DNA from: RHKX01 sp963784885
Lineage (GTDB): Bacteria; Actinomycetota; Thermoleophilia; Solirubrobacterales; 70-9
NCBI GenBank assembly: GCA_963784885.1
Contig: CAWATA010000002.1
Location: forward strand, 310,001-374,000
DNA: 64,000 nt
Reading direction: 5' to 3'
Shown here in pieces: positions 26,451 to 33,502 of this stretch. Numbering within the stretch: position 1 is the first letter of the stretch; every line of letters starts with the position of its first letter. The notes under the pieces are model-generated. The model saw nothing but the letters and a program-made list of their open reading frames with translations. It was not told where the DNA came from and made no database searches. The position numbers were made by a program, and so were the translations under genes.

Positions 26451-27560
26451 TCAGCCTCCGACGATCGCCGCGACCTGGCGCAACCGCAGCGCCATCGGGA
26501 TGTGGGCGACGGTGAAGTCGCGGATCGCGCGCAGCGGGCCGTGCTCCAGCAGCGCGACGCGGGCGGCGCCGCGTGAGCCCTTGACGAGGCTCGCGGTTCG
26601 GGGACGGCGGGCTCCCTCGTAGACGGCGAGGGCCGCTTCGACGTCCTCGGCTCCGTCGAGAGCCGCCGCCAGGGCGACCGCGTCCTCGAGGGCCGAGCAC
26701 GCTCCCTGGCCGAGGAAGGGCAGCATCGGGTGGGCCGCGTCGCCGAGCAGGGTCGCCGTCCCGCGGCCCCAGCGATCGGCGGGGGGGCGGTCGAAGAGGC
26801 GGTGACAGAGGGCGGTGGCCTCGCCGGCGGCCACCGCCTCCGGCACCGGGGCGCCGAATCCGCCGGCCCGGCGGCGGAGCTCATCCCGGTCGCCCTCGGC
26901 GCCCCGGTAGGCGACGTACCAGTAGGTCCGGCCCGCTGAGAGGGGGAGGAGGCCCGCGACGCAGCCGGCGCCCCACCACTCGCCGGCTGGTACTTCGCCG
27001 GTCAGCGAGGCGACCCCGCGCCAGGCGACGATGCCCGAGTCGACAGGCTCGGCGTCGCCGATCGTCCATGCGCGGACCGTGGAGCGGAGGCCGTCGGCTC
27101 CGACGATCAGGTCGGCGGTCAGCTCCTCGCCGTGGTCGAGGCGGACCGACCCGCGCCCGACCTCGACGACCTCGGCCCCGGTCTGCGGCGGCTCGCCGAG
27201 GGCCCCGAGCAGCGCGTCGAGGAGGTCGCCGCGATGGACCCCGACGAGGGGGGCGCCGAATCGGCGCTCGAAGCTCGCCCGGTCGAACTCGGCGAGAGCG
27301 CTGCCGTCGGAGCGCCGCAGCGCCCCGTCGCTGCGCGGCACCCCGGGATCGTCGGCGACCGCGCCGACGCCGAGCGAGCGCAGGGCGGCGACCCCGTTCG
27401 GCCAGATCGAGAGCCCGGCGCCGATCGGCCGGATCTCCCGGGCCCGTTCGAGCACGGTGACCTCCCAGCCGGCGTCCCGCAGCGCGATGCCCGCGCCGAG
27501 GCCGCCGATCCCGGCGCCCACGACGATCGCTGAGCGGCCGTCCGCGCTCACTCCGCTCAT
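26451..27560 (-). CDS. FAD-dependent aromatic-ring-hydroxylase-like monooxygenase
   Basis: A 369-residue group-A flavoprotein monooxygenase. It has the FAD Rossmann motif GAGIGGLGAGIALRDAGWEV near the N-terminus, the DG motif in LIVGADGLRSTVR, and the GD motif ATLLGDAAHPMLPFLGQGACSALED. Relatives include salicylate hydroxylases and zeaxanthin epoxidase-like enzymes. The substrate is unknown. It is the last gene of a three-gene minus-strand operon, its start overlapping the ROK kinase stop by 4 bases. Confidence 0.9.
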   Translation of the reverse strand: MSGVSADGRSAIVVGAGIGGLGAGIALRDAGWEVTVLERAREIRPIGAGLSIWPNGVAALRSLGVGAVADDPGVPRSDGALRRSDGSALAEFDRASFERRFGAPLVGVHRGDLLDALLGALGEPPQTGAEVVEVGRGSVRLDHGEELTADLIVGADGLRSTVRAWTIGDAEPVDSGIVAWRGVASLTGEVPAGEWWGAGCVAGLLPLSAGRTYWYVAYRGAEGDRDELRRRAGGFGAPVPEAVAAGEATALCHRLFDRPPADRWGRGTATLLGDAAHPMLPFLGQGACSALEDAVALAAALDGAEDVEAALAVYEGARRPRTASLVKGSRGAARVALLEHGPLRAIRDFTVAHIPMALRLRQVAAIVGG

Positions 27561-28528
27561 GCGACCAGCAGCGCCGCGCCGAGCGCGCCGCCGAAGTCGC
27601 CGAGGGCGGCGACCTGGAAGTCCGGCGGATGCTCGTGGTCGAAGAGGTTCTTCTCCATCCGCTTGCGGATCCCGGGACCGAGTCGTTCGCCGAACCGGAC
27701 GCCGAGCCCGCCGCCGAGGATCACGACCTCGGGGTCGAGGAGGTTGACGGCCGAGGCGATCCCGGCGCCGAGCGCCTTGACGGCCCGATCGATCAGGTTC
27801 TCCGCCATCTCGTCGCCGTGGTCGAGGGCGCGCTCCCAGATCCCGCTCGTCAGCCGCGGCTTGCCGTGCCTGGCCATCAGCTTGAAGAGGTCAGTGTGGT
27901 CGCCGTCCTCGACCCGGCGGCGTGCCTCGGACTCCATCGCCGAACGTCCCGCGTAAGCCTCCATGCAGCCGTGGTTGCCGCACGGGCAGCGGGCGCCGTC
28001 GCGCTTGACGACCATGTGGCCGATCTCGCCTGCGGAGCCGCGACCGTGCCACTGCTTTCCACCGAGGATCAGCCCGCCGCCGACGCCCGTTCCCCAGAAG
28101 ACGCCGAGCACCGAGTCGTGCCCGCGTCCCGCGCCGAGCACGTACTCGGCGTGGGTCGCCACACTGACGTCGTTGCCGACGGCGACCTTGGTTCCGAGCG
28201 TCTGGGAGAGCTTCGGGCCGAGCGGGAAGCTCTCGTCCCAGTCCGGGAGGTTCTTGGCGTTCGAGACGGAGCCCGTCGCGGCGTCGACCTCTCCGGGCGA
28301 GCCGATGCCGACCCCGCGCAGCGCACCACTCTCGACGCCGGCGGACGAGGCCGCCTCCTGCAGCGCGGCCGCCATCGCGTCGGCGACGCCCTGCGGACCG
28401 CCGTCATGAGGGGTGGGGCACCGGGCCTGCCCGAGGACGGTGTTGCCGGAGTCGACGATGATCGCCTGGACCTTCGTCCCTCCGAGGTCGATGCCGCCGC
28501 GGTTGGCGCTGCGCCTGATCGGTGTCAT
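27557..28528 (-). CDS. ROK-family sugar kinase (glucokinase-like), zinc type
   Basis: A 323-residue kinase with the phosphate-binding GIDLGGTKVQAIIVD, the GVGIGSPGEVD loop, VAVGNDVSVATHAEY, the ROK zinc motif CPCGNHGCMEAYAG near residue 180, and VVILGGGLGVRFGERL. It probably phosphorylates glucose or a related hexose with ATP. Its ATG directly abuts the cyclase stop codon. This is one of two ROK kinases in the window; only this one keeps the zinc motif. Confidence 0.92.
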   Translation of the reverse strand: MTPIRRSANRGGIDLGGTKVQAIIVDSGNTVLGQARCPTPHDGGPQGVADAMAAALQEAASSAGVESGALRGVGIGSPGEVDAATGSVSNAKNLPDWDESFPLGPKLSQTLGTKVAVGNDVSVATHAEYVLGAGRGHDSVLGVFWGTGVGGGLILGGKQWHGRGSAGEIGHMVVKRDGARCPCGNHGCMEAYAGRSAMESEARRRVEDGDHTDLFKLMARHGKPRLTSGIWERALDHGDEMAENLIDRAVKALGAGIASAVNLLDPEVVILGGGLGVRFGERLGPGIRKRMEKNLFDHEHPPDFQVAALGDFGGALGAALLVA

Positions 28529-29164
28529 CTACTCGCTCTCCTCGCTCTCGATGTCGCGCAGGAGCACCCGCGCCGGTGCCCCGTCGGTGTCCATCAGCTT
28601 CATCGGCAGGCAGATCAGCTCGTAGGAGCCGGGTTCGATCAGCCGCAGGTCGAGTCCCTCGAGGGCGACGACGCCGTTGCCGAGCAGGGCGAGGTGCGCA
28701 TCGCGGTCGCCGATCGAGAGGTAGTCGATGCCGATCAGGCCGATTCCGCGCTCGAGGACGAACTCGGCGCCGCTGCCGTCGAGCCGGACGAAGTCGTGCG
28801 TGAACTCGTCGAGGTCCCAGAGGCGCGAGTTCGGTGTCTTCAGGATCACCCGCTCCGTACCCGCCGGTATCGCGGCGGCCGCCAGGGTCTCGCGGTCGAT
28901 CGCCTCGCCGGGATCGTCGATCTCGACGACTATGCAGCGCCCCAGCATCGCCTCGAGCGGCAGCGCGTCCACGCCGGTGCCGTCGTCGTAGAAGTGCAGC
29001 GAACCGTCGATGTGGGTGCCGGAGTGCACTCCCATCGTCAACCGGCTGACGTTCGCGCCGTCGCCGCCGTCGATGGTCAGTGCCCGCTCGACGACGACGC
29101 CCGGGTTGCGACGGTAGATGATCATCCCCGGGCGGACCGGGATCGAGACGTCGTGCAGGGCCAC
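28529..29164 (-). CDS. Cyclase / kynurenine-formamidase-like metal hydrolase
   Basis: A protein of about 211 residues of the cyclase family. The metal-binding signature is HSGTHIDGSLHFYDDG, followed by IVVEIDDPGEAIDRETL and WDLDEFTHDFVRLDGSGAEFVLERGIGLIGIDYLSIG. Members hydrolyse formamides such as N-formylkynurenine or related amide bonds. The GTG at 29164 is chosen because TAGTCT is 7 bases upstream; a longer form from 29224 would run through that promoter. It is the first gene of the operon with the ROK kinase and the monooxygenase. Confidence 0.85.
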   Translation of the reverse strand: MALHDVSIPVRPGMIIYRRNPGVVVERALTIDGGDGANVSRLTMGVHSGTHIDGSLHFYDDGTGVDALPLEAMLGRCIVVEIDDPGEAIDRETLAAAAIPAGTERVILKTPNSRLWDLDEFTHDFVRLDGSGAEFVLERGIGLIGIDYLSIGDRDAHLALLGNGVVALEGLDLRLIEPGSYELICLPMKLMDTDGAPARVLLRDIESEESE

Positions 29165-29171
29165 GGGGCCG

Positions 29172-29177
29172 AGACTA
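29172..29177 (-). promoter_or_regulatory. -10-like TAGTCT for the cyclase operon
   Basis: The minus-strand hexamer TAGTCT is 7 bases before the GTG at 29164. It decides the start of the gene. Confidence 0.5.
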
Positions 29178-29202
29178 TCCGGAGTCCCTCCAGCCGCGCC
29201 GT

Positions 29203-29208
29203 TATCGT
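29203..29208 (+). promoter_or_regulatory. Possible -10 TATCGT for ROK-tkt-rpiB
   Basis: TATCGT lies 39 bases before the ATG at 29248, back to back with the minus-strand cyclase promoter. The leader has no obvious Shine-Dalgarno. Confidence 0.3.
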
Positions 29209-29247
29209 CAGGCCCGGTTTGCACTTCGCCCGCCTCCCAGCCAGCAG

Positions 29248-30213
29248 ATGAGCGACGCCTACATCGGCGTCGACATCGGCGGGACGAAGGTGGCCGTGGC
29301 GGTGCTCCGGGACGGCGAGCTCAGCCACCACGGCACCAGCCCCACCGCGGTCGGCGACGCCGGCGCCCTGATCGATCAGGTCTGCGAGCTCGTCGAGGGC
29401 GTCCGCACCGACCAGGTCCGTGCCGTCGGGGTCGGAGTGCCCTCGGTGATCGATTACGCCGCCGGCCGGATCCGGACCTCGGTCAACATCCCGCTCGCCG
29501 ACCTGCCGCTGCGATCTCTGCTCACCGACCGGCTCGGGCTGCCCGTCTTCCTCGACAACGACGCAACCGTCGCGGCTCTGGCCGAGGCGTATGAGGGGGA
29601 CGAGGTCGAGACCTCGAGCCTCGTCATGTTCACCGTCGGCACCGGCGTCGGAGGCGGGATCGTCCTCGACGGCCGGCCGTATCGCGGGGCCACCGGCGCC
29701 GCCGCGGAGCTCGGGCACATGCTGATCGGCGCCGAGCTCGGAGAGGGAGCGCCCGACGCCGAGGGCTTTCCCCAGCGCGGCTCGCTCGAGTCGCTCGCCG
29801 CCGGCCGGGCCCTCGATCGTCTCGCGGTCGAGGCTGCCGAGCGCCACCCCGATTCGGCGCTCGGCCGGGCGCGCGCGTCCGGCGAGGACGTCGACGGGCA
29901 CCTCGCGGTCGAGGCGGCCCGCGACCGCGACGAGGTCGCGGTCGGGCTGCTCCGCGTCCTCGGCGAACGGCTCGGGGTCGGAATCGCAAACGTGATCAAC
30001 GCCCTCGACCCGGACGTCGTCGCGATCGGCGGCGGTGTTTCGACCGCCGGCGAGCTGCTGCTCGGCCCGGCGCGCCGGGCCGCGGAGGCTTACGTCCTTC
30101 CGGGCGTGGGAACGACGACTGAGATCCGGCTCTCCAAGCACGGCCCGACGGCCGGCGTGCTCGGTGCCGCAATCCTTGCCAAAGAAGAACTGAAAGGACG
30201 AGAGGAACGCTGA
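29248..30213 (+). CDS. ROK-family glucokinase without the zinc motif
   Basis: A 321-residue kinase. It has YIGVDIGGTKVAVAVL, GVGVPSVIDYAAGRI, VFLDNDATVAALAEAY, and the ATP-site FTVGTGVGGGIVLDGRPYRGATGAAAELGHM. Where ROK proteins normally have the C-x-C-x2-G-C-x-E zinc site, this one reads LGEGAPDAEGFPQRGSLESL with no cysteine. The EL-GHM catalytic context is intact, so it may still be active. It overlaps tkt by one base (TGATG), placing it with tkt and rpiB; the likely job is feeding glucose 6-phosphate into the pathway. Confidence 0.88.
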   Translation: MSDAYIGVDIGGTKVAVAVLRDGELSHHGTSPTAVGDAGALIDQVCELVEGVRTDQVRAVGVGVPSVIDYAAGRIRTSVNIPLADLPLRSLLTDRLGLPVFLDNDATVAALAEAYEGDEVETSSLVMFTVGTGVGGGIVLDGRPYRGATGAAAELGHMLIGAELGEGAPDAEGFPQRGSLESLAAGRALDRLAVEAAERHPDSALGRARASGEDVDGHLAVEAARDRDEVAVGLLRVLGERLGVGIANVINALDPDVVAIGGGVSTAGELLLGPARRAAEAYVLPGVGTTTEIRLSKHGPTAGVLGAAILAKEELKGREER

Positions 30214-32258
30214 TGACCGACGAGACGAAGGCGGCGACCGCACGGGACCGGGGGGCGGGTGAGCTCGACGAGCTGGCGATCGACACGATCCGGACGCTCG
30301 CGATGGACGCCGTCCAGAAGGCCAACTCCGGTCATCCGGGCACGCCGATGGGCCTCGCACCGCTCGGCTACGTCCTCTACTCGCGGGTGATGAACCACAA
30401 TCCGGTCAATCCCCACTGGCACGACCGCGATCGCTTCATCCTCAGCGCCGGCCATGCATGCATGCTCCAGTACGCCTGCCTGCACCTCTCGGGCTACGAC
30501 CTCAGCCTCGACGACATCAAGCAGTTCCGTCAGTGGCAGAGCCGGACCCCCGGCCATCCCGAGTTTCGCCACACGGCTGGCGTCGAGGTCTCGACCGGAC
30601 CGCTCGGGCAGGGGGTCGGCAACGCCGTCGGCTTCGCCCTCGCCGAGGCGCACCTCGCCGCGACGTTCAACCGGCCCTCGCAGGAGATCGTCGACCATCA
30701 CACCTACTTCGTCTGCGGCGACGGAGACATGGAGGAGGGGATCTCCAGCGAGGCGGCCTCGCTGGCCGGCTACCTCGGGCTCGGCAAGCTGATCGGGATC
30801 TACGACGACAACCAGATCACGATCGAGGGCCCGACCGATCTCGCCTTCCACGACGACGTCGGCAAGCGCTTCGAGTCCTACGGGTGGTCGGTTCACCGGC
30901 TCGAGATCAACTCCTCGCTCGAGCGGATCGGGGCGGCGCTCGAGGAGGCGAAGTCGGTCACCGACCGGCCGTCGCTGATCGTCCTGCCCTCTCACATCGG
31001 CTTCGGCAGCCCGAACAAGCAGGACCACGCCTCCGCCCACGGCGCGCCGCTCGGCGAGGAGGAGATCGAGCTGACCAAGGAGGCCCTCGGCTGGCCCTAC
31101 GAGGAGCCGTTCACGGTCCCGGACGAGGTCTACGATCTGTTCGAGGGTGTCAAGGAGCGCGGCATCGCCGCCGAGGCTGAGTGGGATCAGCGGTTCGAGT
31201 CCTACGCGACCGAGCATCCCGAGCTCGCCGACGAGTTCCTGCGGATCACCCGGCGGCAGGAGCCGAAGATCCCGCCGATCGCCGATGCGCCGAAGTTCCC
31301 GGCCGGGAGCGACCCGGTCGCCACCAGGGCGGCCTCCGGCAAGGCGCTCAACTGGCTCGCCCCGCAGGTGCCGGAGCTGATCGGCGGTTCCGCCGACCTC
31401 GCCCCGTCCACCTCGACGAACCTCGACGAGTACGCGAGCGTCCGCCGCCACGACTTCGGTGGCCGCAACCTCCACTTCGGGATCCGCGAGCACGCGATGG
31501 GGGCGATCGTCAACGCGATGGCGATCGAGGGCCTGCGCGCCTACGGCGCCACCTTCCTCGTCTTCAGCGATTACATGAGGGGGGCGATCCGGCTCGCGGC
31601 GATCATGGAGGTCCCGTCGATCTTCGTCTTCACCCACGACTCGATCGGAGTCGGCGAGGACGGGCCGACCCACCAGCCGGTCGAGCAGATCGCGGCCCTC
31701 CGGGCGATGCCGAACCTCGAGGTGATCCGGCCCGCCGACGCGAACGAGACGCTGCTCGCGTGGCACTGGCTGCTCGGCAGCGACCGCAGCCCGACGGCGC
31801 TGGCTCTGAGCCGCCAGAAGCTCCCGGTGCTCGACCCCGACTCGATCCCCGAAGACGCGATCGAGCGCGGCGCCTACGTGCTTCGCGACGGCGATGGAGA
31901 GCCGGACGTGATCCTGATCGGCACCGGCTCGGAGGTCTCGCTCTGCCTCGAGGCCGCCGACCAGCTCAGTGCCGACGGCACAACCGTCCGCGTCGTCTCG
32001 ATGCCGAGCACGACGCGCTTCCTCAAGCAGGAGCAGTCCTACCGCGACGAGGTCCTGCCGCCGGGGGTGACCGCACGCGTGTCGGTTGAGGCCGGCACCA
32101 CCTTCGGCTGGGATCGCTGGATCGGCGACGGCGGCTACGCGGTGGGGATCGACCACTTCGGCGCCTCGGCGCCGGCGGCGGACGTCTTCGAGGGCTTCCA
32201 GATGACGGCGGACGAGGTCGCCGGCCACGCCCGGAACCTGCTGGGTGAAGCTTCGTGA
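30213..32258 (+). CDS. tkt: Transketolase
   Basis: A 681-residue thiamine-diphosphate enzyme. It has KANSGHPGTPMGLAPLGY, the ThDP/Mg motif VCGDGDMEEGISSEAAS...YDDNQITIEG, the pyrimidine-domain NLHFGIREHAMGAIVNAMA, and THDSIGVGEDGPTHQPVEQ. It exchanges two-carbon units between sugar phosphates. It is cotranscribed with the ROK kinase upstream and rpiB downstream (4-base overlap). Confidence 0.97.
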   Translation: MTDETKAATARDRGAGELDELAIDTIRTLAMDAVQKANSGHPGTPMGLAPLGYVLYSRVMNHNPVNPHWHDRDRFILSAGHACMLQYACLHLSGYDLSLDDIKQFRQWQSRTPGHPEFRHTAGVEVSTGPLGQGVGNAVGFALAEAHLAATFNRPSQEIVDHHTYFVCGDGDMEEGISSEAASLAGYLGLGKLIGIYDDNQITIEGPTDLAFHDDVGKRFESYGWSVHRLEINSSLERIGAALEEAKSVTDRPSLIVLPSHIGFGSPNKQDHASAHGAPLGEEEIELTKEALGWPYEEPFTVPDEVYDLFEGVKERGIAAEAEWDQRFESYATEHPELADEFLRITRRQEPKIPPIADAPKFPAGSDPVATRAASGKALNWLAPQVPELIGGSADLAPSTSTNLDEYASVRRHDFGGRNLHFGIREHAMGAIVNAMAIEGLRAYGATFLVFSDYMRGAIRLAAIMEVPSIFVFTHDSIGVGEDGPTHQPVEQIAALRAMPNLEVIRPADANETLLAWHWLLGSDRSPTALALSRQKLPVLDPDSIPEDAIERGAYVLRDGDGEPDVILIGTGSEVSLCLEAADQLSADGTTVRVVSMPSTTRFLKQEQSYRDEVLPPGVTARVSVEAGTTFGWDRWIGDGGYAVGIDHFGASAPAADVFEGFQMTADEVAGHARNLLGEAS

Positions 32259-32719
32259 GGTTCGCCTGCGGCTTCGATCACGGCGGCTACCCGCTGAAGG
32301 ACACGGTCTTCGGCGCGCTCGAGACCGACGGCCACGTTCCGGTCGACCTCGGAGCGCACGAGCTGGATTCCGGCGACGACTACCCCGACTTCGCACTGGC
32401 CGTCGTCCGGGCGATGATCGCCGGCGACGCCGAGCGCGGGGTCCTCGTCTGCGGGTCCGGTGCCGGGGTCGCAGTCGCGGCGACCAAGGTCGCCGGGATC
32501 CGCGCGGCGATGGCCCACGACACCTACACGGCCGCCCAGTGCGTCGAGCACGACAACTGCAACGTGCTCGCGCTCGGGGCCCGCGTGATCGGTCCCGAGA
32601 TCGCCGGCGAGCTCGTCGCCGCCTTCGCCAACGCCGTCTTCAGCGGCGAGGAGCGCCACGTCCGTCGCCTCGCCAAGGTCGACGCGATCGAGCGCGACGG
32701 GATCGACGCCCGGCTCTAG
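32255..32719 (+). CDS. rpiB: Ribose-5-phosphate isomerase B
   Basis: A 154-residue RpiB/LacA protein. FACGFDHGGYPLKD is the N-terminal signature; GVLVCGSGAGVAVAATKVAGIRAAM contains the active-site Cys and anion hole, and HDNCNVLALGARVIG follows. It interconverts ribose and ribulose 5-phosphate and completes the pentose phosphate set in this region. The GTG start overlaps the tkt stop. Confidence 0.94.
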   Translation: MRFACGFDHGGYPLKDTVFGALETDGHVPVDLGAHELDSGDDYPDFALAVVRAMIAGDAERGVLVCGSGAGVAVAATKVAGIRAAMAHDTYTAAQCVEHDNCNVLALGARVIGPEIAGELVAAFANAVFSGEERHVRRLAKVDAIERDGIDARL

Positions 32720-33468
32720 CCGATCCGCTCGGCGCCCGTGTAGACGTTGACGCTGCCGTGACGGGCGAACCCGGCCAGGGTCATCCCCCGGTCGGCCGCG
32801 AGCTCGACCGCAAGCGAGGTCGGGGCGCCGACGCCGACCAGGATCGGACACCCGGCGACGGCCGCCTTCTGGACGAGCTCGAACGCGAGGCGCCCGCTCA
32901 CGCAGAGGATCAGCCCGCTCAGGGGCGTCCTGCCGTCGAGCAGCGCCCGGCCGACGACCTTGTCCATCGCGTTGTGGCGGCCGACGTCCTCGCGAGCGAG
33001 GACGGCGTCGCCGGACGGGTCGAAGAGACCGGTGGCATGGAGTCCCCCGGTGAGCTCGAAGGCCGGCTGGCGCAGGTGCTCGGGCAGGGCTGCAAGCAGA
33101 TCGCGCTCGATCGTCGGGCCCGCCGTCGCGAGCGGGGCATCGACTGCGACTTCCTCGATCGCGCCCTTGCCGCAGACCCCGCAGGACGACGAGGTGTAGA
33201 AGCTGCGCCCGCCCGGGTCGCGGAGCAGCGGGCCCGCCACCTCGATCGCGTTCGCCTCGAGATCCGGCGGCGGGCCGGCCTCGCGCGGCCCGTCGATCAG
33301 CCCCTCGCCGTGGAGGAACCCGAGCGCGAGCTCCTCGTCGTTTCCCGGCGTCCGCATCGTCACCGCGATCGGCCGACCGTCGACCCTGATCTCCAGCGGC
33401 TCCTCGACGGCGATCTCGTCGTCGATCCCGTCGTGGCTGACGCGTCTGTGCATCCGCGGATCCATCAT
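32716..33468 (-). CDS. fdhD: Formate dehydrogenase accessory sulfurtransferase FdhD
   Basis: A protein of about 250 residues. It has IAVTMRTPGNDEELALGFLHGEGLI, the conserved cysteine motif SSSCGVCGKGAIEEV, GGLHATGLFDPSGDAVLAREDVGRHNAMDKVVG, and FELVQKAAVAGCPILVGVGAPTSLAVELA. FdhD passes sulfur from a cysteine desulfurase to the molybdenum cofactor of formate-dehydrogenase-type enzymes. The ATG at 33468 is set by TAGGCT 8 bases upstream. It is divergent from a YdeP-like molybdoenzyme, its probable client. Confidence 0.93.
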   Translation of the reverse strand: MMDPRMHRRVSHDGIDDEIAVEEPLEIRVDGRPIAVTMRTPGNDEELALGFLHGEGLIDGPREAGPPPDLEANAIEVAGPLLRDPGGRSFYTSSSCGVCGKGAIEEVAVDAPLATAGPTIERDLLAALPEHLRQPAFELTGGLHATGLFDPSGDAVLAREDVGRHNAMDKVVGRALLDGRTPLSGLILCVSGRLAFELVQKAAVAGCPILVGVGAPTSLAVELAADRGMTLAGFARHGSVNVYTGAERIG

Positions 33469-33476
33469 CCCCGGGG

Positions 33477-33482
33477 AGCCTA
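33477..33482 (-). promoter_or_regulatory. -10-like TAGGCT for fdhD
   Basis: The minus-strand TAGGCT is 8 bases before the fdhD ATG. It mirrors the plus-strand hexamer that serves the divergent oxidoreductase. Confidence 0.55.
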
Positions 33483-33488
33483 GGCGGA

Positions 33489-33494
33489 TAGCCT
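33489..33494 (+). promoter_or_regulatory. -10-like TAGCCT for the YdeP-like oxidoreductase
   Basis: TAGCCT is 8 bases before the GTG at 33503. Together with the fdhD hexamer it packs two face-to-face leaderless promoters into 34 bases. Confidence 0.55.
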
Positions 33495-33502
33495 CCGGAG
33501 TC

